Positions 1 through 5,285 of a stretch of 5,488 nt of DNA are shown here, piece after piece; position 1 is the stretch's first letter, and each line of letters begins with the position of its first letter. The translations under genes were made by a program, and so were the position numbers. The stretch comes from DATGEP01 sp035310125 (GTDB lineage Bacteria; Chloroflexota; Ktedonobacteria; Ktedonobacterales; JADMIN01), in contig DATGEP010000365.1 in the NCBI GenBank assembly GCA_035310125.1, positions 1-5,488 on the forward strand. The letters run 5' to 3'. The notes beneath the pieces are model-generated. The model had not been told where the DNA came from, ran no database searches, and saw only the letters and a program-made list of their open reading frames with translations.

Positions 1-786
1 GATCTCATGCCGCTGCTTGGCTACGACAAGTGGGAGCGGTTCGATGATACGATTGACCGGGCAAAGGCTGCTTGTGTGAATGCTGGCCAAGAAGTGGCGG
101 ATCATCTTCCCGGCGCCGGGAAGATGATCACGGTTGGCAAGGGCGGCAAACGTGAAATAAAGGACTATGCGCTCTCACGCTTCGGCGCCTATCTCGTTGC
201 CATGAACGGTGATCCGCGCAAGCCGGAGATCGCGGCGGCGCAAGTGTATTTTGCTGTGCAGACACGGCGAGCCGAGCAATGGGATGAGCTGCGGGAAGAG
301 TTGGGCGAGCGAACACGATGGCGCCAACGCCTGACTGAGGCCAATAAGCAATTCACTGCGACGGCGCAGGAGCATGGCGTCAACAGCCGGTCGTTCGGTC
401 GGCTGCACGACGCGGGCGCGCGGGGTCTCTACGGCGGCATGGGCGTCCAGCAGGTCAAGGAATACAAAGGCATCGGGCCGAAGGAGGATCTGGCCGACCG
501 CATGGGCCGGGCGGAGCTGATCGCCAACGACTTCGTGCGCAGCCAGACAGAGCAGAAGATCCGCAACGAGGAGATTCTTGGGCAGGAGCGGGTGATCGCA
601 GCGCACTTCGAGGTTGGCCGCGAGACACGCAACACCATCGAGCGCATCGGCGGGACTAGGCCCGAAGATTTGCCGCCGGAGCCGTCTATCCGGCCGCTAC
701 TGGAGACACGCACGCGCCGGCAAAAGAAGCTGCCATCGCCAGATGCGCCGGCGCTGTTCGACGTGAGCGCAGACACTACTCCTTAG
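1..786 (+). CDS. dinD: DinD-family DNA-damage-inducible protein, 5'-partial
   Basis: The frame is open to the left edge (Asp-Leu before the first Met at 7, reading DLMPLLGY), so that Met is probably internal and some 20-30 N-terminal residues lie outside the window. Counting from Met 7, the protein matches what I recall of E. coli DinD along its whole length: the BRO-like N-terminal part with LSRFGAYLVAMNGDP (57-70), the AAAQVYFAVQTRR block (77-88), a charged coiled-coil-like stretch (89-115), LYGGMG (141-146), a helical segment with AELIANDFVRSQTE (169-182), and HFEVGRETRNTIERIGGTRPEDLP (200-223). E. coli DinD is about 274 residues, so little is missing. E. coli DinD is SOS-induced and inhibits RecA-mediated strand exchange in vitro; the same role here is inferred. 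Any LexA box would be upstream of the window. The gene converges on a leftward WYL remnant, overlapping it by 11 nt. No frameshift or stop interrupts it. Confidence 0.9.
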   Translation, partial: DLMPLLGYDKWERFDDTIDRAKAACVNAGQEVADHLPGAGKMITVGKGGKREIKDYALSRFGAYLVAMNGDPRKPEIAAAQVYFAVQTRRAEQWDELREELGERTRWRQRLTEANKQFTATAQEHGVNSRSFGRLHDAGARGLYGGMGVQQVKEYKGIGPKEDLADRMGRAELIANDFVRSQTEQKIRNEEILGQERVIAAHFEVGRETRNTIERIGGTRPEDLPPEPSIRPLLETRTRRQKKLPSPDAPALFDVSADTTP

Positions 787-794
787 GAGTAGTG
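774..794. terminator. Inverted repeat across two convergent stop codons, possible bidirectional terminator
   Basis: CACTACTCCT (774-783) and AGGAGTAGTG (785-794) are perfect reverse complements separated by one base. In RNA this gives a stem of about 8 bp with a 5-nt loop. It contains the TAG stop of the rightward dinD gene (784-786) and the TAG of the leftward WYL remnant (776-778). Its place between converging genes suggests a transcript-end hairpin for both strands. There is no T tract on either side, so a classical intrinsic terminator is not demonstrated. A protein-binding palindrome is the alternative. Confidence 0.45.
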
Positions 795-985
795 GCGACG
801 GGCGAGCGCGCATACAGCGCCACGATCTCCTCGGCGGCGCGAAGCACAAGCGCCCGCCAGGTGGGCGGCGCGACGACCTCGACGGCGGCGCCGAAGCTGA
901 GGACGTATTCGAGGGCACCATGCTCCTCCTCGAGGCGGCGAACTCGCAGCGTCAACAGGATCGAGAGCAGCCGGCCGGCACGCAT
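776..985 (-). pseudogene. WYL-family transcriptional regulator remnant with its middle deleted in frame
   Basis: This 69-residue frame begins MRAGRLLSILLTLR, the usual opening of WYL regulators (first helix of the N-terminal HTH). It then passes straight into LEEEHGALEYVLSFGAAVEVVAPPTW (residues 18-43) and a final helix LRAAEEIVALYAR, which is the C-terminal extension of the same family. WYL regulators are normally about 300-340 residues, so the rest of the winged helix and the whole WYL ligand-binding domain are absent; the joint lies near residues 13-17. The start looks original: GGAG stands 7 nt upstream of the ATG. The frame survived the deletion, so a short peptide could still be made, but it has no complete DNA-binding or effector domain. 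It follows the Rpn-type gene on the same strand after a 26-nt gap. Family assignment is by motif memory; the deletion is inferred from the missing middle. Confidence 0.7.
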
Positions 986-1011
986 TGACTGGCTCCGCGC
1001 TGCGAGGCAAG

Positions 1012-1947
1012 CTATGCCGGCGGCTGACCGAGCCGCGCCGTGATCTGCTCCAAGCTTTCCGTAGCCACGTGAGCCAGCACGTCTTGGAGCTGCGCGAGGG
1101 CGGCGGAGCTGATGGCATGCACCAGGGAGGGCGCGAGCTCGCCAAAGCGGTTGCGTAGCACCACAAGCACCGCTTCACGCATTCCCTCAGCTTTGCCCTG
1201 CTCTCTGCCCTGCTCTATACCTTGCTCCCTGCCCTGCTCCCTGCCCTGCTCTATACCCTGGGCCTTGCCCTCTTCGCGGGCCTTTCCTACCCATTCCTGA
1301 TAGAGGGGGGAAGTCTCCAGGATGTCGGTGGACATAAACAACCTCCGAATCATGGCCAGCATCGGCGCGGTGCCGACAAACCGGGCGCCGAACACCGCCA
1401 GCAGCGTATCTAGCTCCACCGCCTCGGCGTCCGCCAACTGGGCTTTCACCAAATCTGCCGCTCGTTCAATCACGTCCAGTGTACCACCGTCGCGACAAAA
1501 CGGCACCAGTGGCAACAGCCCGGCGATACCGCGCTCAAGGAGCATCTGGGCCGGCGTGTCGTAGAGCGCTATGCCCGAGAAATACCAATCTACGATGCGC
1601 CGCTGACCCACCTGCACCTGGTAGGGCGAGGTGGGCCGCTTTCCACCCGATTGAAGCCAGAGCACGACCGAGATTACTGGCAAATCCATCGTCGTCTGTA
1701 CCCGCGAGCCATACTCGTAGAGCCGCTTCGCGACGTCCGGCTGGGGGCTGGCCTCGGCCTCCACGTCCACCGCGCACTCGACGCCCTCGATGCGCACTCG
1801 CAACAAGCTATCGAGCACGAGCTGCCGTTCGGTCGCGACATCCACCGGCAGCGTACCCAGATACTCCGCCTCCGGCACCACGAAGGCGAGGATGTCTTGT
1901 GGATGCGTCTGAATGAGCCGCTTGATGCCCTGGTCCATCTCCGCCAT
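1012..1947 (-). CDS. Rpn family recombination-promoting nuclease/putative transposase (PD-(D/E)XK fold)
   Basis: This 311-residue protein has the layout of Rpn/PD-(D/E)XK proteins that are numerous in Chloroflexota and cyanobacteria. The N-terminal nuclease core carries LDSLLRVR (45-52) and VDVEAEA (60-66), followed by KRLYEYGSRV (74-83), a hydrophobic strand LPVISVVLWLQ (89-99), and GIAGLLPLVPF (140-150). Next come a helical region, a Gly-x-Glu-Gln repeat linker (227-255), and a C-terminal LRNRFGELAPSL helix pair resembling the DUF4351-type tail. E. coli Rpn proteins are Mg-dependent endonucleases that promote RecA-independent recombination; that activity here is inferred. Where homologs usually show E-x-Q or E-x-K, this one reads E63-A-E65, so catalytic competence is uncertain. 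The start at 1947 is supported by GGAG 7 nt upstream and an extended -10 promoter at 1980-1988. A second Met (codon 4) is possible but less well spaced. Confidence 0.82.
   Translation of the reverse strand: MAEMDQGIKRLIQTHPQDILAFVVPEAEYLGTLPVDVATERQLVLDSLLRVRIEGVECAVDVEAEASPQPDVAKRLYEYGSRVQTTMDLPVISVVLWLQSGGKRPTSPYQVQVGQRRIVDWYFSGIALYDTPAQMLLERGIAGLLPLVPFCRDGGTLDVIERAADLVKAQLADAEAVELDTLLAVFGARFVGTAPMLAMIRRLFMSTDILETSPLYQEWVGKAREEGKAQGIEQGREQGREQGIEQGREQGKAEGMREAVLVVLRNRFGELAPSLVHAISSAALAQLQDVLAHVATESLEQITARLGQPPA
1196..1267 (-). repeat. Six-unit 12-bp tandem repeat inside the Rpn-type gene
   Basis: Plus-strand units of 12 bp start at 1196, 1208, 1220, 1232, 1244 and 1256, each a variant of CCCTGCTCCCTG; the CCCTGCTCTATA variant occurs exactly twice (1208-1219 and 1244-1255), and the last unit is the most diverged. 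On the coding strand they give four-residue Gly-(Ile/Arg)-Glu-Gln steps at about residues 227-255, a charged and probably helical or flexible linker between nuclease core and tail. Because the unit is a multiple of three, copy-number change would alter linker length without shifting the frame. Confidence 0.9.
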
Positions 1948-1979
1948 TTGCTAACTCCAATTTGTCATGATGCGCCGGG

Positions 1980-1988
1980 ATTATATCA
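1980..1988 (-). promoter_or_regulatory. Extended -10 promoter for the Rpn-type gene
   Basis: On the minus strand the bases read TGATATAAT: a perfect TATAAT with the TG of an extended -10 element. No good -35 stands 16-18 nt upstream (closest TTATGC), which the extended -10 would offset. The predicted start of transcription, near 1974, leaves a 5' leader of about 27 nt containing the GGAG ribosome binding site. Not tested experimentally. Confidence 0.55.
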
Positions 1989-2039
1989 TACGGGCGCCGA
2001 AAGCATAATACGCATGTATGTACCACTGTACCGCTCGCT

Positions 2040-2069
2040 TTGCGTTTGGCCGCGAAGGAGTGCTATACT
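2040..2069 (+). promoter_or_regulatory. Sigma70-like promoter of the pyr operon
   Basis: A -35-like TTGCGT (2040-2045) is followed after 18 nt by TATACT (2064-2069), a five-of-six match to the -10 consensus. Transcription should start near A2076, about 18 nt before the PyrR-binding loop, the short spacing expected for an attenuated pyr leader. An imperfect inverted repeat AAGGAGT/ACTCTTT (2055-2073) overlaps the -10; whether it matters is unknown. Confidence 0.6.
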
Positions 2070-2091
2070 CTTTGCAGAATTCCTTTAAAGG

Positions 2092-2109
2092 CCAGTCCAG
2101 AGAGGCTGG
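2092..2109 (+). promoter_or_regulatory. PyrR-binding loop (anti-antiterminator) of the pyr attenuator
   Basis: AGTCCAGAGAGGCT (2094-2107) fits the conserved PyrR RNA-binding motif of Gram-positive pyr leaders (ARUCCNGNGAGGYU). CCAG (2092-2095) pairs with CTGG (2106-2109) to close the hairpin around the conserved purine-rich loop, and TTCC (2080-2083) can pair with GGAA (2109-2112) as a lower stem if the base is slightly rearranged. By analogy with Bacillus, PyrR bound to UMP or UTP holds this hairpin, blocks the antiterminator and so favours termination. The site lies in the leader just ahead of pyrR, the expected autoregulatory position. Confidence 0.9.
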
Positions 2110-2181
2110 GAAGGGGGAACGCATGATGCGTGCGCGCGTGGCGCGGCAGCGGCGACAATCAAATACTGGCTCCGAGAGCCT
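2103..2181 (+). promoter_or_regulatory. Candidate antiterminator pairing in the pyr leader
   Basis: AGGCTGGG (2103-2110) can pair with TCC and AGCCT (2171-2173 and 2177-2181), leaving GAG (2174-2176) bulged. The left strand is the 3' half of the PyrR hairpin and the right strand takes the first three bases of the terminator stem, so this structure excludes both, as an antiterminator must. A second choice is GGCCAGT (2090-2096) with ACTGGCT (2165-2171), which breaks the PyrR hairpin but does not enter the terminator. The exact pairing is inferred by eye, not by folding. Confidence 0.5.
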
Positions 2182-2220
2182 TCACTCCACCGACGGCGGT
2201 GGATGTGGAGGTCTTTTTTT
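2179..2220 (+). terminator. Intrinsic terminator of the pyr attenuator
   Basis: The left strand 2179-2192 pairs with 2197-2211 around an ACGG loop: 14 base pairs including one G-U, with T2204 bulged. Seven T's follow at 2214-2220. It lies between the PyrR-binding loop and pyrR with no finished gene before it, so it acts on leader transcripts rather than ending an operon. This is the OFF structure when pyrimidine nucleotides are plentiful. Confidence 0.9.
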
Positions 2221-2242
2221 GCGCTCCGATAAGGAGAATCCC

Positions 2243-2815
2243 ATGAGCAGCGAGGCGAGCGCCGCCAGCGACGGCGGACCGGACAAAGTGATCTATAACG
2301 ACGAGGAGATGCGCCGCGCCATCTCGCGAATCGCGCACGAAATCGTCGAGCGCAACGCGGGGGCCGATGATCTCGTGCTGATCGGGCTGCAAACGCGAGG
2401 ATTACCACTGGCCGAGCGGCTGGCGGCGAAGATCGCGGATCTGGAGCGGGTAACGGTGCCGGTGGCGGCGCTCAACACGACGGACTACCGCGACGACCGG
2501 CCGGAGCGTTCGGAGCGGCTGAGCCGGCCGCGCGCGCCGCTGTCGTGCGATGTGGTGGGGCGCGTGGTGGTGTTGGTGGACGATGTGCTCTTCACGGGGC
2601 GCACGGCCCGCGCCGCGCTGGAGGCGCTGCTGGACTACGGCCGCCCGCGCAAGGTGCAGCTTGCCGTGCTGGTGGACCGTGGGCACCGCGAACTCCCGAT
2701 CCGAGCGGACTACGTCGGAAAGAATGTCCCGACGGCCATGACGGAAAGCGTATCCGTGCGTCTGCGCGAGACGGACGGTGTAGACGCGGTGCTGCTGCGC
2801 CGCCAGCCGGAATAA
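2243..2815 (+). CDS. pyrR: Bifunctional pyr operon attenuator / uracil phosphoribosyltransferase PyrR
   Basis: PyrR binds pyr leader RNA in response to UMP/UTP against PRPP and often has weak uracil phosphoribosyltransferase activity (uracil + PRPP to UMP + PPi). The 190-residue product, close to the usual ~180, shows IYNDEEMRRAISRIAHEI (17-34), IGLQTRGLPLAERL (47-60), the PRPP-binding loop VLVDDVLFTGRTARAA (110-125), and the PyrR signature DRGHRELPIRADYVGKNVPT (145-164). The start at 2243 is chosen because AAGGAG (2231-2236) lies 6 nt upstream and homology begins soon after; the frame is also open upstream with Mets at 2018, 2123 and 2126, all before the terminator end. It is the first gene of the operon and autoregulated by its own leader. 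Its TAA touches the pyrB ribosome binding site. Confidence 0.96.
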   Translation: MSSEASAASDGGPDKVIYNDEEMRRAISRIAHEIVERNAGADDLVLIGLQTRGLPLAERLAAKIADLERVTVPVAALNTTDYRDDRPERSERLSRPRAPLSCDVVGRVVVLVDDVLFTGRTARAALEALLDYGRPRKVQLAVLVDRGHRELPIRADYVGKNVPTAMTESVSVRLRETDGVDAVLLRRQPE

Positions 2816-2827
2816 AGGAGGCATGCA

Positions 2828-3832
2828 ATGGCGCTAGCGATACGCGACATTACATCCGGCGCACCGGAACTGACAGCCTCCCGGCGTCACCTGCTGGACC
2901 TGGACGACTGGCCGCCCGACGAGATCCGTGCCATCCTCACGCGCGCGGAGCGCATGCGTGAGCTCCAGCGCCGCCCGGAAAAGCGGCACGATACACTCGC
3001 CGGGCAAGTGATGGTCACGCTCTTTTACGAGAATAGCACGCGCACGCGCGTCTCCTTCGAGCTGGCGGGTAAGCGGCTGGGCGCAAGTGTCACGAGCGTC
3101 GCGGCATCGGCCAGCAGCGTCACCAAGGGCGAGTCGCTGATTGATACGGTGCGCACGCTTCAGGCGCTCGGCACGACCATCTTCGCCGTACGCACCAGCC
3201 AGTCGGGCGCGCCTGACCTGATCGCGCGGCACATCGAAGGGCATGTGCTGAACGCGGGCGACGGCTGGCACGCGCATCCCTCGCAGGCGTTGCTGGACCT
3301 CTTTACGATGGAGCAGCATCTAGGATCGGTCGAAGGGCGGCGCGTGGTCATCCTGGGTGACATCCTGCATAGCCGCGTGGCGCGCTCGAATGTCTGGGCG
3401 CTGACGGCGATGGGCGCCGATGTGGTGCTCTGCGGGCCGGGCACACTGCTTCCGGCGACCGCCGCCGCGCTCTACGCATCTCGCCCCGTGCCCGGAACGG
3501 GCGCCGCTCGCCGCGTCATGTTGGAGACCGACATCAAACAGGCGCTGGACGGCGCGGACGCGGTGATGGTGCTGCGACTCCAGCGCGAGCGGCAGCAAGC
3601 GGGGCTGCTTCCGTCGCTGCGCGAGTACACGCGCGAGTATGGGCTGACGCCGGAGCGGCTGAAGCTGGCGCGTCCGGGGGCGCTGGTGCTGCATCCTGGG
3701 CCGATGAACGAAGGCATCGAGATTGATCCAGCGGTGGCGCATGGCGCGGCCTCCATGATTGAGGAGCAGGTGGCGAACGGCGTCGCGGTGCGTATGGCGC
3801 TGCTGGACATGCTGGCCGGGAGGCAGGAATGA
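2828..3832 (+). CDS. pyrB: Aspartate carbamoyltransferase catalytic subunit
   Basis: It catalyses carbamoyl phosphate + L-aspartate to N-carbamoyl-L-aspartate + phosphate, the committed step of UMP synthesis, in the cytoplasm as a catalytic trimer. The 334 residues carry all key motifs: STRTR for carbamoyl phosphate (70-74), S96 and K100 of the 80s loop (in SVTKGES), R122, HPSQALLDLF (150-159), ILGDILHSRVARSN with R183 (175-188), RLQRER for aspartate (250-255), and HPGPMNEGIEI (289-299). The HPGPMNEG form and the lack of a visible pyrI nearby point to the B. subtilis-like class without regulatory chains, though a distant pyrI cannot be excluded. About 20 residues precede the usual family start. 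AAGGAGG (2815-2821) lies 6 nt before the ATG and overlaps the pyrR TAA by one base. The gene overlaps pyrC by ATGA, implying translational coupling. Confidence 0.97.
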   Translation: MALAIRDITSGAPELTASRRHLLDLDDWPPDEIRAILTRAERMRELQRRPEKRHDTLAGQVMVTLFYENSTRTRVSFELAGKRLGASVTSVAASASSVTKGESLIDTVRTLQALGTTIFAVRTSQSGAPDLIARHIEGHVLNAGDGWHAHPSQALLDLFTMEQHLGSVEGRRVVILGDILHSRVARSNVWALTAMGADVVLCGPGTLLPATAAALYASRPVPGTGAARRVMLETDIKQALDGADAVMVLRLQRERQQAGLLPSLREYTREYGLTPERLKLARPGALVLHPGPMNEGIEIDPAVAHGAASMIEEQVANGVAVRMALLDMLAGRQE

Positions 3833-5223
3833 TAGCGGCGCAACAGACCGAAACGCTCCGTCTGCGCGGCGCGCGCGTGGTAGATCCCAGCCAGCAGCTG
3901 GACGGGCCAGGCGAGGTGGTGATCGCGGACGGGCGTGTGGCGGCGATCGGTGGCGCGAGCGCGGTGGCCGATACGCTGGCGCGGCTCGATGCGGAAGGCA
4001 GAACCGCGCGAATCATTGATGTTCCGGCGGGCTGGGTGCTGGCACCGGGCTTTGTGGACCTGCATGCGCACCTGCGCGAGCCGGGCTTCGAGGCGAAAGA
4101 GACGATTGCCACGGGCACGCGGGCGGCGGCGCGCGGTGGCTTCACGACACTCTGCTGCATGCCCAACACGCGGCCCGTGCTGGACTCGCGCGCCGCGCTG
4201 GAGCTGGTGCGACGTGCGGCGGAGGGGGCGGTGGCGCGGGTGCGGCCCATCGCGGCAATCACCAAAGGCGAAGACGGCACAGAGCTGAGCGAGATGGCTG
4301 AGCTGGTCGAGGCCGGCGCCGTAGCCTTCTCGGATGATGGTCGCCCGGTAAGCAGTAGCCGGCTGCTGCGGCTGGCGCTGGAGTACGCGGCGCCGCTGGG
4401 TGTGCCGGTGGTGGAGCACTGCCAGGACGAAGACCTGGTGGGCGACGGCGTGATGCACGAGGGGCAAATTTCCACGCTGCTAGGGCTGAAAGGCTGGCCG
4501 GCTGCTGGAGAGGATGTGATGCTGGCCCGCGACCTGGCGCTGGTGCGGCTCACCGGCGCCAGCTATCACGCGGCGCACCTGAGCGCCGCCGGCAGTGTCG
4601 AGCTGATCCGCCAGGCCAAGCGCGCCGGCCTGCCCGTCACCGCCGAGGTGACGCCGCACCATCTGCTGCTGACGGACGCCTGGGTGGCGGGCGAGCGAAC
4701 TGGTCCGCTGGCCGGCGCGCTGGCGCGGATGGGGCTGGATGTGCCGCCGGGCACGCGCTACGACACGAACACGAAGGTGAATCCGCCGTTGCGTACGACG
4801 GACGATTGCGCGGCGTTGCTGGCAGGTCTGCTCGACGGCACGATTGACGCCATCGCGACGGACCACGCGCCGCACACGTGGGTGGATAAAGCGTGCGAGT
4901 ACGGTGAGGCGGCGTTTGGCATCTCCGGGCTGGAGACGGCGCTGGCGAGCCTGCTGGCGCTGGTCCACACCGGGCAGGTGCCGCTCGCGACGCTCATCGC
5001 GGCGCTGACGCTGCGGCCGGCGCGGGCCTGGGCGCTGGATGCTGGAACGCTACGCCCTGGCAGTCTCGCGGACATCGTCATCTTCGATCCTGACGAAGAA
5101 TGGACAGTCGTGCCGGAGCATTTTGCTTCGCTGGGGCGCAACACGCCGCTGGCGGGGCTGACGCTGCGCGGGCGCGTGCGGCAAACATGGCTAGGTGGCG
5201 AGCTGGTCTACGAGGCGGAGTAA
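3829..5223 (+). CDS. pyrC: Dihydroorotase, class I
   Basis: This zinc amidohydrolase interconverts N-carbamoyl-aspartate and L-dihydroorotate, the third step of UMP synthesis. Residues expected of an active class I enzyme are present: metal ligands H79 and H81 with substrate Arg83 in HAHLREPG (79-86), MPNT (111-114), FSDDG (167-171), H197 in VEHCQDED, H250 in YHAAHLS, TPHHLLLTD (275-283), NPPLR (318-322), and D345/H346/H349 in ATDHAPH. A C-terminal beta-sandwich part includes GSLADIVIFDP (411-421). At 464 residues it is some 35 longer than the usual ~425-430, mainly from an insertion at about 284-309 and a longer loop near 42-63. The start overlaps the pyrB stop (ATGA), with GGGAGG in the last pyrB codons serving as ribosome binding site. 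Since catalytic residues are intact it is taken as the true PyrC, not an inactive dihydroorotase-like partner. Confidence 0.96.
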   Translation: MIAAQQTETLRLRGARVVDPSQQLDGPGEVVIADGRVAAIGGASAVADTLARLDAEGRTARIIDVPAGWVLAPGFVDLHAHLREPGFEAKETIATGTRAAARGGFTTLCCMPNTRPVLDSRAALELVRRAAEGAVARVRPIAAITKGEDGTELSEMAELVEAGAVAFSDDGRPVSSSRLLRLALEYAAPLGVPVVEHCQDEDLVGDGVMHEGQISTLLGLKGWPAAGEDVMLARDLALVRLTGASYHAAHLSAAGSVELIRQAKRAGLPVTAEVTPHHLLLTDAWVAGERTGPLAGALARMGLDVPPGTRYDTNTKVNPPLRTTDDCAALLAGLLDGTIDAIATDHAPHTWVDKACEYGEAAFGISGLETALASLLALVHTGQVPLATLIAALTLRPARAWALDAGTLRPGSLADIVIFDPDEEWTVVPEHFASLGRNTPLAGLTLRGRVRQTWLGGELVYEAE

Positions 5224-5273
5224 TGGTGGCAGGCGCGGGTGACGCGCATCAGTGGCGAGACGTACAGAGAGCC

Positions 5274-5278
5274 GGAGG
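5274..5278 (+). promoter_or_regulatory. Ribosome binding site supporting the GTG start of carA
   Basis: GGAGG stands 7 nt before GTG 5286. It favours this start over ATG 5223, which overlaps the pyrC stop as TAATG and is in the same frame 21 codons upstream, but which has only GAGG (5212-5215) at a workable distance. Confidence 0.6.
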
Positions 5279-5285
5279 TGAGCAG

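Noticed and set aside
792..1043. Rightward 83-codon frame opposite the WYL remnant
   Set aside because: It is Ala/Arg/Ser-rich with no family resemblance. The opposite strand carries recognisable WYL sequence with a good ribosome binding site.
1196..1267. Regular spaced repeat considered as a CRISPR-like array
   Set aside because: Units are 12 bp, contiguous without spacers, and encode a Gly-x-Glu-Gln linker inside an intact gene.
1651..2088. Rightward 145-codon frame running over the start of the Rpn-type gene and into the pyr promoter
   Set aside because: It is antisense to a well-supported gene, resembles no family, and crosses the promoter region.
2018..2242. Upstream extension of pyrR from ATG 2018
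   Set aside because: This ATG lies upstream of the promoter -35 and so is not on the pyr transcript, and pyrR has its own ribosome binding site and conserved N terminus at 2243.
3472..4553. Long leftward open frames of over 330 codons opposite pyrB and pyrC
   Set aside because: They lie opposite genes with complete catalytic motifs. Their products are Arg/Ser/Pro-rich low-complexity strings, typical antisense shadows in high-GC DNA.
5224..5285. Possible second PyrR-binding site or terminator between pyrC and carA
   Set aside because: No AGTCC...GAGGCT motif, no hairpin with a T tract, and no promoter elements were seen.
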